Source of the DNA: SG-bin7 sp964498095
GTDB taxonomy: Bacteria > Bdellovibrionota > Bdellovibrionia > Bdellovibrionales > SG-bin7
DNA length: 64,000 nucleotides
Assembly (NCBI GenBank): GCA_964498095.1
Contig: CAZCFY010000008.1
Span: 1-64,000, forward strand
Direction: 5' to 3'
Below are positions 54,122-62,183 of this stretch, piece by piece (the stretch's first letter is position 1; each line of letters begins with the position of its first letter). Position numbers and translations under genes: made by a program. Below the pieces are notes generated by a model. It was not told where the DNA came from and did not search any database. It worked only from the letters and a program-made list of their open reading frames with translations.

Positions 54122-54724
54122 ATGGCGGATTCCGTTGAGTCGTTACTTAAATCGCTAAATTGCACGATTTTAGTGGTCGAAGATTCTGATGAAGTCCGTC
54201 ACATGATAAAGTCAATCCTAGAAAAAAACAGTTATAGAGTTATCACGGCTGAAAATGGTCAACAAGCGCTTGAGCTAGCCCAAAAAAATGAAATCGATAT
54301 CGTGGTGACCGACGTTCACATGCCGGTGATGGACGGAATAAAACTTTTTAACGAACTCCATCCTAAACATATGCCTTTTATTTTTGTAACATCCCACACA
54401 GATATTTTAAACTCAGAAAGAGCTTATAAAATTGGGGCGGTTGAGTATTTAAATAAGCCTTTTACTTCGCAACAGCTATTAGCGGCTGTGGACAAAGCGA
54501 CTTATGTGGCAAATAGTGGGTTTAAAGATTCTGATCCCGGTTATCAACGCCTATCGGTTGAGGAGTTAATGTCAGGCGAAACCACGGGCCGGGAAATATT
54601 TTTAAGAATTTCACCCCAAAAATTTCTGCGCGTGGCGAAAGCGGATGCGCCGATTACCGTAGAGCGATTAAAAAGTTATCAAAGTAAGGGACTAAAATTT
54701 TTGTATATTAAAAAGTCAGGTTAA
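54122..54724 (+). CDS. Response regulator with C-terminal output domain
   Basis: 200 residues. Residues 14-130 are a receiver: VVEDSDE, phospho-Asp in VVTDVHMPVMDG, Thr in FVTSH, Lys in LNKPF. The C-terminal 60 residues (REIFLRISPQKFLRVAKADA, then KGLKFLYIKK) form a small domain seen in Bdellovibrio regulators, unknown in function. No kinase adjoins; the CBS gene converges with a 4-bp overlap. Confidence 0.82.
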   Translation: MADSVESLLKSLNCTILVVEDSDEVRHMIKSILEKNSYRVITAENGQQALELAQKNEIDIVVTDVHMPVMDGIKLFNELHPKHMPFIFVTSHTDILNSERAYKIGAVEYLNKPFTSQQLLAAVDKATYVANSGFKDSDPGYQRLSVEELMSGETTGREIFLRISPQKFLRVAKADAPITVERLKSYQSKGLKFLYIKKSG

Positions 54725-55188
54725 GCGCTTTTTTTTGGGTCGTTGGCTTCTTCTTTTGCCTTTGTCTCTTCTTTGTCGCCGTTGGGGCCGTATAATACTT
54801 TTAGTACAGTACTGCGCGAGACCAATCCCTGAAGGCGGCCAGTATCATCGATGACAATTAAACGATGAACCGGGGTGGCCAAAAATTTCCTGTAGAGTTC
54901 CGCAAAAGTTACGTCACGTTTGAGTGTCACTAAACTTTCTTTTTTGGGGAGGGATTGTAAACACGTGCCGATTGTAGCGGTTAAGCCCTTTGTGGCCGCA
55001 AGTTTCATCAGGTCACTTTGGCTGACAACACTGATTACGGTTTTCATCGAATCAATAACCGGCGCGCCGCTAATTCCATGTTTTAGTAATAATCCAATCG
55101 CCGTCTTAACGGTCATATCTACCGTAACACTCTTAACATCGGTAACCATAAGTGAGGCTACGGTAACTTCCGGCGAGGTATTCTTCAT
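54721..55188 (-). CDS. Two-CBS-domain protein
   Basis: 155-residue cytoplasmic protein with two CBS motifs: ASLMVTDVKSVTVDMTVKTA / HGISGAPVID, and RDVTFAELYRKFLATPVHRL / IVIDDTGRLQGLVSRSTVL. CBS pairs bind adenosine nucleotides and regulate partners. The C-terminus is a Lys/Glu-rich tail. ATG 55188 fits the start of the domain; the TTG at 55203 has no ribosome site. Confidence 0.85.
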   Translation of the reverse strand: MKNTSPEVTVASLMVTDVKSVTVDMTVKTAIGLLLKHGISGAPVIDSMKTVISVVSQSDLMKLAATKGLTATIGTCLQSLPKKESLVTLKRDVTFAELYRKFLATPVHRLIVIDDTGRLQGLVSRSTVLKVLYGPNGDKEETKAKEEANDPKKSA

Positions 55189-55351
55189 GTATTCTTTTCG
55201 CAATATTTTTGGAAAAATTTAACGGTCTAAAGAGCTAATAAAGCTTTCGGTGACTTCTTAAGAGGTGAAATTCTCTGGCTGAAGGTCGGGTGCCGCGCAA
55301 CGCTGCTAGTGCATCCATTTTTACTACCTAGACTCATACGGTTATTCTAGT

Positions 55352-55858
55352 TTAAACCTTTTTCATTTTCTTCTTCAAATTCATCTGCGCCAGAGTTCTA
55401 AAGAGAGGCTCTTCCGCGCCGAGGTCGCGGCACCAAAATTGTTTGCCAGCAACAAAGTCATTTACTATATCAACGCTTTTTCCGGAAATGACAATGCCGT
55501 AAATTATCCGTCCACAAAAGCCGCTGACGCTAATATTTTTCGCGCGCTTTTCTGTGCGGCTCATAGGAGAGCTAACCACAATAAATACGCCGTCAATTTT
55601 TAAATCAGGAAAGGCAAAATGTTGAACCTCGCCATGGCGGCGTAAGAAGTAGCAGGGATTTTTCGGGCTAAACTGAGTTCCGCCAACAATACTTTTGCCG
55701 GATTTGCCGTCGCCTTCATGCCGACTGTAAGATAAAGAACAGCCTTTATCTTTTAGGCTCACTATAAAACCATTAAAGCCAAAGCTGTCACGGAACATGG
55801 AATCAGGAGATCCTGCAAAAACCGTGAGCGTGAAAAAAGGAAAAAATAAAAAGTTCAC
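55352..55858 (-). CDS. Secreted protein of unknown function
   Basis: 168 residues, N-terminal signal peptide (MNFLFFPFFTLTVFAG), four Cys (GCSLSY, PCYFLRR, FCGRIIY, WCRDLG) and a basic C-terminus KKKMKKV. Start GTG. The mature part looks like a compact beta domain. No family recognised. Confidence 0.55.
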   Translation of the reverse strand: MNFLFFPFFTLTVFAGSPDSMFRDSFGFNGFIVSLKDKGCSLSYSRHEGDGKSGKSIVGGTQFSPKNPCYFLRRHGEVQHFAFPDLKIDGVFIVVSSPMSRTEKRAKNISVSGFCGRIIYGIVISGKSVDIVNDFVAGKQFWCRDLGAEEPLFRTLAQMNLKKKMKKV

Positions 55859-55988
55859 TTAAGTAAGTATAACTATGGCTAATGAAATTCCAAGTTCAAC
55901 TTGAAGAATCGTGAGGTCCCGGGATTGCAACGCGGCTCGCGCTTCGGGCGCTCGCCCAATTGAAGACCCACTCAGCTGGTTGTTTCTT

Positions 55989-56023
55989 TACGTCCGACGC
56001 TGGCGAAGCGCTGCAGCACCAGC
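55989..56023 (-). repeat. Dispersed GC-rich repeat, copy 3 (inverted)
   Basis: TACGTCCGACGCTGGCGAAG and following bases match 8746-8780 in reverse with a few differences. It lies in a GC-rich stretch (about 55910-56060) between genes that otherwise holds no supported gene. Confidence 0.5.
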
Positions 56024-56138
56024 CGTGGAGGCGGGTTCACGCGATACAAGTCGGGCGCGATTATTTCTTGTGTTCTTCTTTCTTCCAAACGGCCATTATC
56101 AAGTTGCTATGCGAAGGTCGAACGGGTAAGTTGTGAGC

Positions 56139-56468
56139 ATGTCAAATTACAAATTGGTTTGGTCCGATAAAGACGGTGATTTGAGAAAATCAGGCGCGCA
56201 AACCCCGAAAGAGTCTTCTGTGAACGAAAGTAAATTAGAATTAAAAATTCGTCGTTTGACTTCGGGTAAGGGGCGCACCGTTATCGAAATAAAAGGTTTA
56301 CCAAATAATAAAAGCTGGTGCGAAGCTTTAGCCAAGGACCTAAAGAAATCGCTTGGCGTTGGCGGTACCTATAAAAATGACTATATCGAAATCCATGGCG
56401 AGAAAATCGAAAAGGTCATGGAATTTTTAGATAAAAAAAATATTCGCTGGAAAAAAACAGGCGGTTAA
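56139..56468 (+). CDS. SUI1/eIF1-family translation factor (YciH-like)
   Basis: 109-residue protein. The SUI1 core is in the C-terminal half: LTSGKGRTVIEIKGL, SLGVGGTYKNDYIEIHGE, then KVMEFLDKKNIRWKKTG. Bacterial YciH proteins are small like this and help initiation fidelity. ATG 56139 and GTG 56133 are both possible; GGGTAAG lies upstream of each. The TAA stop is followed in the same frame by 20 codons that look like the N-terminus of the next protein. Confidence 0.85.
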   Translation: MSNYKLVWSDKDGDLRKSGAQTPKESSVNESKLELKIRRLTSGKGRTVIEIKGLPNNKSWCEALAKDLKKSLGVGGTYKNDYIEIHGEKIEKVMEFLDKKNIRWKKTGG

Positions 56469-56528
56469 TATGCGGACTGGTCATTAGGAGAAAAATACAA
56501 GGGGAAAACGGCGGATATAGCCAAACCC

Positions 56529-56918
56529 ATGGGGGCCGAAAAGCTGGGGTTCCATGTCGAAATTTTGGAACCCAAAAAGTTCTCCTGTCCCTATCACTTC
56601 CATCATTTGGAGGAGGAACTCCTCATCGTTTTTGAAGGCAACGCGATGCTAAGGCAGTCCAATGAATTTCGTGAATTAAAACCCGGCGACATCGTGCATT
56701 TTAAGCCGGGGCCAGAGGCCGCGCATCATATTTATAATCACACTGACAAGCCCTTTAAGTTTTTTGCTCTTTCGATAATGGACTACAGCGAAGTCTGTGA
56801 ATACCCGGATTCGCAAAAGATTATGGTCGCCAAAATTAAAAAAGTCTTTCAGCGCGGAAAGGAAGTTCCCTATATTACGGGAGAGGAAAGTCCGGAGCAG
56901 AACTGGCCGCGTGTCTGA
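56529..56918 (+). CDS. Cupin-domain protein (N-terminus uncertain)
   Basis: 129 residues from the first ATG. Single cupin: CPYHFHHLEEELLIVFEGNA is motif 1 with the metal-binding His/Glu, and LKPGDIVHFKPG with AAHHIYNH is motif 2. Metal-bound cupins of this size are sugar isomerase-like or sensor proteins; the substrate is unknown. The frame upstream of ATG has no stop for 20 codons after SUI1 and encodes DWSLGEKYKGKTADIAKP, which looks like part of the protein, yet contains no ATG, GTG or TTG. So the true start is unclear. Confidence 0.75.
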   Translation: MGAEKLGFHVEILEPKKFSCPYHFHHLEEELLIVFEGNAMLRQSNEFRELKPGDIVHFKPGPEAAHHIYNHTDKPFKFFALSIMDYSEVCEYPDSQKIMVAKIKKVFQRGKEVPYITGEESPEQNWPRV

Positions 56919-58458
56919 TTTGCCTTTGCGGCGCGGTGGCTCGTGGTAACTTTTGCGGAAAATTGGAGTTCTTTACCCGTAGGATAAACTCATCACTGAG
57001 TTTTTCTTTCAAAAAGTGCGGGACATCCCGGCGTTTTCCATAGGCATAATCCAAAGCCAAGATTTCGTCTAACGAATGGCGCCCGGCTATTGCATGCGCC
57101 GAAAAATAAAGCCAAATCGTCTCGACTAAACTTAAAAGAGCGATCCCATGATTTTGCGGATGGCGTTTGGCGACAAAGCGACTGAGCTCATAAAATTCCA
57201 TAAAATAAGAAAGCCTTTGCTCCCGCAAAAAGCTAAAAAGAACCTGCATAAGATTGGTAAAATTTCCGCTATTAAAAACGAGATCCCAAACCTTCGCAAA
57301 ATGCGCCAGCCGTTGAACCGTCATAAAGTCCAAATCCTTGTTTTGCAGAATCTGAAAAGGCGATTTGCCGTCGTAGACCATTTGGAAGGCACTATCGTGC
57401 CGAGCTAAGGGAAACCCTTTTAAGCGCTTTAATAAACCCACCTGGATTTCATCCGGCTGGTATTCAACCAAAGTATCAAACCCCGCCGCGAAACTGGCTA
57501 GCGTTTCTCCCGGAAGCCCGACAATAAGATCGGCGTGGGTGTGCACGTGAGTCTTTTCGCGTAAATACTTAAAATTTTCTTTTATTTTAATATAGTCCTG
57601 GCGGCGGCTAACATTTTTTGCGACTTCAGGATTAAATGTCTGAATGCCAACTTCAAATTGGAGGGAGCCTTTAGGAAAATTTTCGATTAAAATCTTTAGC
57701 TCATCAGGTAGCCGGTCGGGGACCATTTCAAAATGCAAAAACAGGCCCAGATCAATGTGTTTTAAGAAAAATTCCAAAATGCGGCCCGAGATGGAGGGAC
57801 TTAAGTTAAAAGTTCGGTCGACAAATTTAAATTGCCTTACCCCGCGTTCAATGAGTATTTGCATTTCGGCCAAAAAGGCGGTTATTTCAAAATTTCTTAC
57901 GGACTTGTCTAGTGAGGATAAGCAATACTCGCACTTGTAGGGGCAGCCGCGGGAAGCTTCGACATAAACCACGCGGTTGGCGATGTCGCTATCAGAATAA
58001 TAACGATAGGGATATTTGACTTTAGAAATCTCCGGTAACAGAGCCGGGGTTATTTTAGGGATTAATTTACCAGCAAAAAAATCACGGCAAAAATTTAAAA
58101 ATAAAAAATCAGCTTCGCCCTGAAGCGTGTAATCGGCCAGGCGTACGATTTCTTGACTTTGAGCTTCGTGACTTACTTCGGGACCGCCGAGAACAATTTT
58201 AACATGGGGGGCAACGGCCTTCAGCAGAGAAACAATATGTAAGGTTTCTTCGGTATTCCAGATATAAATTCCAAAGCCAACGATTTTAGGCTGTAACTCC
58301 AAAATCTTTGCGGTGATATCCTTTGGGTTCTGCGCAATCGTAAATTCCAAAATCTCGGTGCGCGATTGATATTCTTCGAGATTTGCATAAAGATATCTCA
58401 GCCCAAATGAAGAATGCTGATAAGTGGAATTTAGCGTGCAGAGGAGTATATCTTTCAT
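56875..58458 (-). CDS. Cobalamin-binding radical SAM protein
   Basis: 527 residues. N-terminal B12-binding domain (about 1-150, VGFGIYIWNTEET and LGGPEVSHEAQ), then the radical SAM core with the cluster motif EASRGCPYKCEYCLSS (C-x-x-x-C-x-x-C). The rest is a TIM barrel and C-terminal extension (DUF4080-like). The family contains many methyltransferase-type enzymes of unknown substrate. Its 3' end overlaps the cupin gene by 44 bp, tail to tail. No operon partner is evident. Confidence 0.87.
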   Translation of the reverse strand: MKDILLCTLNSTYQHSSFGLRYLYANLEEYQSRTEILEFTIAQNPKDITAKILELQPKIVGFGIYIWNTEETLHIVSLLKAVAPHVKIVLGGPEVSHEAQSQEIVRLADYTLQGEADFLFLNFCRDFFAGKLIPKITPALLPEISKVKYPYRYYSDSDIANRVVYVEASRGCPYKCEYCLSSLDKSVRNFEITAFLAEMQILIERGVRQFKFVDRTFNLSPSISGRILEFFLKHIDLGLFLHFEMVPDRLPDELKILIENFPKGSLQFEVGIQTFNPEVAKNVSRRQDYIKIKENFKYLREKTHVHTHADLIVGLPGETLASFAAGFDTLVEYQPDEIQVGLLKRLKGFPLARHDSAFQMVYDGKSPFQILQNKDLDFMTVQRLAHFAKVWDLVFNSGNFTNLMQVLFSFLREQRLSYFMEFYELSRFVAKRHPQNHGIALLSLVETIWLYFSAHAIAGRHSLDEILALDYAYGKRRDVPHFLKEKLSDEFILRVKNSNFPQKLPRATAPQRQIRHAASSAPDFPLP

Positions 58459-58503
58459 TAAATATCTAGATACCAGAGAGGTTATTTTAAGGCCACACTT
58501 ATA

Positions 58504-60633
58504 TTAAAAAAGGGCCGCGCAAGCGGGTTTTAAGCCGCGCTCAATGGGTTTAAAGACATTTTCATCTATCGGGGTGATATCTTTAGAACCATCAAATTTT
58601 ACCTGGGCAGTTATTATCTTAGTATTAGGCTCAACGGCTTCTACCTCAAGAAATTCCAAAGTAACCTGATTGTTTTCGATCCGGTTAGCCGTGACTTCAT
58701 AAATGCGGCCATCTTTTAATTTAAGAGCTAAAGGGACATTAAGTTCCGTAACCAAAAGTTTTTGACCAAAAATATTCATAATGTTACGGCTAATTAAAAA
58801 GTTTCCCTCAATAAATAGCCCGCCCTCTAGAGCATCAAATTTTCGCCGGAGAAGGGAGCCTGAGCGGTAATCGCTGATTTCGTCAATAAGCACTTGATGG
58901 CTAGGGAGGTCCGGGAGGGTGCGGGTATTTTCGCGTACGTACTTGTGGATAAACTCACCAATTTTGGCTGCCGATTCGGTAATTTTATGAACAAATATCT
59001 TTGTATAAAATCGCGCCCAGGTTGGCAATCCGCGCATTAGACCAAATAGCTTGTAGTTTCTTTTTTCGACGGCATTTTGCAAAAACGGCTTGATGGAATC
59101 TTGCGGATAGCCTTCTTTAGTCATAAGGGCAAAGAGCTGATGACGGTACTCTTTGTAGTAAGTCACGAGTTTAGTTCTTAAATTATTATCAGTAATTAGA
59201 TTTTGTAGTTCGAGGCTATCGGGATTCTCAGACAGTAAAGTTAAGATTTGCGGAAGGTCGTAATCACCGCGGTTTTTAGGGACGCGAAAACGTACGCTAA
59301 TAACTTCATTGTTTCCAGATTCCGCAATAGTTTTTAGTAGGTTCGCAAAAATTCGAATTTTTTCGTTCCTAAGGAGTTCACGGCGTAAATTGTCGGGACA
59401 CCCAGCTAGCCAAAGAAACTCCAATTGCAGCTGCAAATTATAGGCGCTTTCTAGAGTTTGCTTAACTTGACTCTCGCTGAACACCGTTTCTCTAAGGTAG
59501 TTGGGCGCGTTTTGGCGAAAATCCTCAAAAAACTCATTTAAAATCGTATCCAATAAGTCGCGCGGATCGCCATTGGGAAAGTCATCAGCAAATAAGGCTT
59601 TTGTATAACCGTCAATGTAGGTAAGAGGTCCGTGATCGATAGCTCTCCCGGTAATTTCGATATTTGATGGACTCAGAGATCCGTGGAAGATACTGCGCGC
59701 ATACTCAACCGCAAAAGTTCTTCCCACGCGGCGAACAAACTCACGCTGTCCCTCTTTAAAGTCTTGTCCGCCGAGAGAGTTAAAGAAATTTACCAGTTGC
59801 TTATTAATTTTTGAAATTTCTGAACTCTCTTTTTCGCTATCAAGTTCCGAACGTTTGTAATTAACCATAAAATGCGCCGGGCGCAGCGAGTTTTGCCGAA
59901 CAATAAGTGCCCTTGACTCATTCATTACGCCAATTTTTAAGTCTGTCGTGATAACGGCTAAGACCCGGTTAGCACCGAAAGGCAGTTCGCGATTAAGAAT
60001 TTCTCCCCATATTGCTTCGGCCATTGCCTCGCGCAAAGTGGCGCCACCATGAGAGTGATGAAGCGTTGATAAACGGGACTTAATGTTTTTGTAAATTTCG
60101 GTAGGGCTCCAGGATTTTGGATTCCAGGTAATGACCGGGTCAAATTCAGTGGGTAGCTCAGATGCTAAAGGTGTGCGGCCGATTCCCTTGACTTGGAAAA
60201 GACCGGCACCGGCGGCACGCCCACTGCCTTCGGAGCCGCCCATCCCTTGGCCGCCGTAGCGGTCAGCGTAAAATATTTTTGTTTTTTCCGTGAGCTTTCC
60301 CTTCGGAATAAGTTCTGAGGGAACCACGTACGCGAATGATTCTAAGATTTTTTCTTCGAGTTCCTGGGTAATTCCTTCTGCGGGAATTTCGAAACCTAAC
60401 TGGCGAAGTAGGTCGATATTAACCCATGCCACCTGCGCGTTTTTTAATTTCTGAGTTTTAACTTCGGCCAGACGATCACGTGATAAAAAATCTTTTACGT
60501 CAACTGGCAGATCAGTGGCGAATTTTTCGATTTCTAAAGCCGAAGTGTGGGCTGGTACCAGCGCCGAAGCTTGGCTAAATGACGAGATGAAAGCACTGAG
60601 TGCTATGACTAAGAACAAACGTACCGCGAGCAT
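58504..60633 (-). CDS. Exported SelO-like protein (protein AMPylase fold)
   Basis: 709 residues with a signal peptide (MLAVRLFLVIALSAFISSFS, cleavage near QASA). The central part matches SelO/YdiU pseudokinases, which transfer AMP to proteins: DRYGGQGMGGSEGSGRAAG (124-142), the ATP-binding Lys149 in QVKGIGRTPLA, LREAMAEAI (200-208), RALIVRQNSLRPAHFM, and HGSLSPSNIEITGRAIDHGP (317-336) with Asn324 and Asp333 at the metal and catalytic sites. SelO is about 480 residues and cytosolic or mitochondrial; here an N-terminal and a 350-residue C-terminal extension plus export are unusual. No clear ribosome site precedes the ATG. Confidence 0.75.
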   Translation of the reverse strand: MLAVRLFLVIALSAFISSFSQASALVPAHTSALEIEKFATDLPVDVKDFLSRDRLAEVKTQKLKNAQVAWVNIDLLRQLGFEIPAEGITQELEEKILESFAYVVPSELIPKGKLTEKTKIFYADRYGGQGMGGSEGSGRAAGAGLFQVKGIGRTPLASELPTEFDPVITWNPKSWSPTEIYKNIKSRLSTLHHSHGGATLREAMAEAIWGEILNRELPFGANRVLAVITTDLKIGVMNESRALIVRQNSLRPAHFMVNYKRSELDSEKESSEISKINKQLVNFFNSLGGQDFKEGQREFVRRVGRTFAVEYARSIFHGSLSPSNIEITGRAIDHGPLTYIDGYTKALFADDFPNGDPRDLLDTILNEFFEDFRQNAPNYLRETVFSESQVKQTLESAYNLQLQLEFLWLAGCPDNLRRELLRNEKIRIFANLLKTIAESGNNEVISVRFRVPKNRGDYDLPQILTLLSENPDSLELQNLITDNNLRTKLVTYYKEYRHQLFALMTKEGYPQDSIKPFLQNAVEKRNYKLFGLMRGLPTWARFYTKIFVHKITESAAKIGEFIHKYVRENTRTLPDLPSHQVLIDEISDYRSGSLLRRKFDALEGGLFIEGNFLISRNIMNIFGQKLLVTELNVPLALKLKDGRIYEVTANRIENNQVTLEFLEVEAVEPNTKIITAQVKFDGSKDITPIDENVFKPIERGLKPACAALF

Positions 60634-60887
60634 AATTAGCTGATATTAGGGCCGCTAACGCTCGTAGTCAAATTTAGCTTCGTATTTTGCAAAAAATACT
60701 ATGTAAATTGTAAAGAATATAGAGTGAAATTCTCTTCGCCAATTTTGTAATTGGCAAAAGTCCCTCTAAAGCCGGGCAAAAAAGGAACATCATTTCATAA
60801 TTTTAATATGTTTTTTTGATATTTTTGGTTCTCATTCTTTTATTAAAGGAATCATTTTATATCTTGCCACAATAAAGGAGGATCAAA

Positions 60888-61319
60888 ATGAAGTTATTAG
60901 TTTCACTTATTTGTTTTCTACCGTTAGTAGCTGGCGCTTCTACTTTTAAGGTAAAGGGAAAGGCGTCGTACTGTCAGAACGATTTGACCGAGGCCTTTGT
61001 TGCCGCTAAGGCAATGGCTGACCAGGAGGCCGACGCGATTTGTATGCACGATTATGATGGTACAAGAGTCGCGGAGCGGGTAACTGAGTTTCGTCCTGAT
61101 ATTGATCATTCAGACTGTTTGATTAAAGTTAAAGCGCGTTATCGTTGCGTGCCTCAACAAGTAGAACCTATCGGTAAAGGGGAGCCGCTACCACCGGTAA
61201 AAGGGGAGCCAGTGCCTCAGCAGGAACCCAAAACGGAACCCGTGCCTGTGCCACAAGAGCAAGTTCCTGTGCCACAAGAGTTACCAAAACAAGAACCAAA
61301 AGTTCCGAAGTATTTTTAA
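60888..61319 (+). CDS. Small exported protein with Pro/Glu/Gln tail
   Basis: 143 residues: signal peptide MKLLVSLICFLPLVAGA, a small domain with four Cys (YCQND, ICMHD, DCLIK, RCVPQ; about 20-95), then a low-complexity tail of PVPQEQ-type repeats. GGAGGATC precedes the ATG. Family not recognised. Converges on the membrane protein gene; a hairpin lies between. Confidence 0.65.
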   Translation: MKLLVSLICFLPLVAGASTFKVKGKASYCQNDLTEAFVAAKAMADQEADAICMHDYDGTRVAERVTEFRPDIDHSDCLIKVKARYRCVPQQVEPIGKGEPLPPVKGEPVPQQEPKTEPVPVPQEQVPVPQELPKQEPKVPKYF

Positions 61320-61333
61320 GTAAGTATTCGCGG

Positions 61334-61354
61334 GCGGTCCCGTCGTGGGGCCGC
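61334..61354. terminator. Hairpin between convergent genes
   Basis: 8-bp stem GCGGTCCC / GGGGCCGC with one G-T pair and a 5-base loop. No T-run. It lies between two genes that end facing each other. Confidence 0.5.
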
Positions 61355-61358
61355 TTGG

Positions 61359-61898
61359 CTAATTTCCACACCGCCAGGTTTTATCAGAACCCGTACGCAG
61401 ACACTTAAACATGCCGTCGGATGAAAATGAAACCTGAAATTCAAAATCACTGACCTTTTCATAAGAAAAAACATGCGTTGAAAAAGCTGGGCTTGGCAGC
61501 GGACCCAGGCCACTACTCTTAAGCTCCTCAAAATCCTTAGGCAAGCGAAAGTGGTTGGAGCGGAATCTTTCTACGATCGCCACGAGTTCGTCACCCCGCG
61601 CGCGGGAAGCGTTACTTTTTTTTACCAAAATAAAAGCACCTACAAGTAAAATTAATAGGCCAATTCCCAACCCAGATCCCGAAATATATATGTCGCGGCG
61701 AATTTTCTCATTCTTCTTTCTCTTTATGAAGGCAACAAAAATAGAGGCTATCCACAATACAAAGACAAATCCAAAGAGAATGACGGCGAGTCCGCGATTA
61801 TGAGTGGTGGCAAAAGAATATTGTTCACCCGCCGTAAAAGCTATAAAGAGCGTTGTCGTTAGTGCGATTATAAATACAAGGAGTTGTAGAGTTCGCAT
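61359..61898 (-). CDS. Membrane protein of unknown function
   Basis: 179 residues with three hydrophobic segments (about 7-25, 34-58 and 70-92) and a soluble C-terminal domain (about 95-179) containing two Cys (KCLRTG, WRCGN). The third segment and the Phe-rich soluble part resemble type IV pilus-like or sensor extracytoplasmic domains only in a general way. Family not recognised. Confidence 0.6.
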   Translation of the reverse strand: MRTLQLLVFIIALTTTLFIAFTAGEQYSFATTHNRGLAVILFGFVFVLWIASIFVAFIKRKKNEKIRRDIYISGSGLGIGLLILLVGAFILVKKSNASRARGDELVAIVERFRSNHFRLPKDFEELKSSGLGPLPSPAFSTHVFSYEKVSDFEFQVSFSSDGMFKCLRTGSDKTWRCGN

Positions 61899-62183
61899 TT
61901 GAGAAAATTATAGCGAGAAGTCTAATTAAGTACAATTGACAAACTCGCGCCGAAATTTAAGCTATAGATGCTAGGTTAAAAAAACCGCCGGCAGATTTTG
62001 AGTTTCCTTATTTCATTCTTGTTTATTTTCTTAGGACCAAGGCCGATTGCGCCTGTGTCGGTTTTGAATTTTTGATCTATAATTTGTGAAGAATTACTTG
62101 GCGCTAATTTAGGCTAGACCTAAGGCCTACAAGGAATGAGCTGGTTACTTGTTCGAATCCACGATGGCTGGTAAAATTAGACA

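Noticed and set aside
55911..56129. 72-residue ORF in a GC-rich stretch
   Set aside because: Arg/Ala-rich, overlaps a dispersed repeat and lacks a ribosome site; likely an artefact of GC content.
62151..62160. GTTCGAATCC, which resembles a tRNA T-loop
   Set aside because: The flanking bases do not form a 5-bp T-stem, and no acceptor stem, anticodon arm or CCA is visible.
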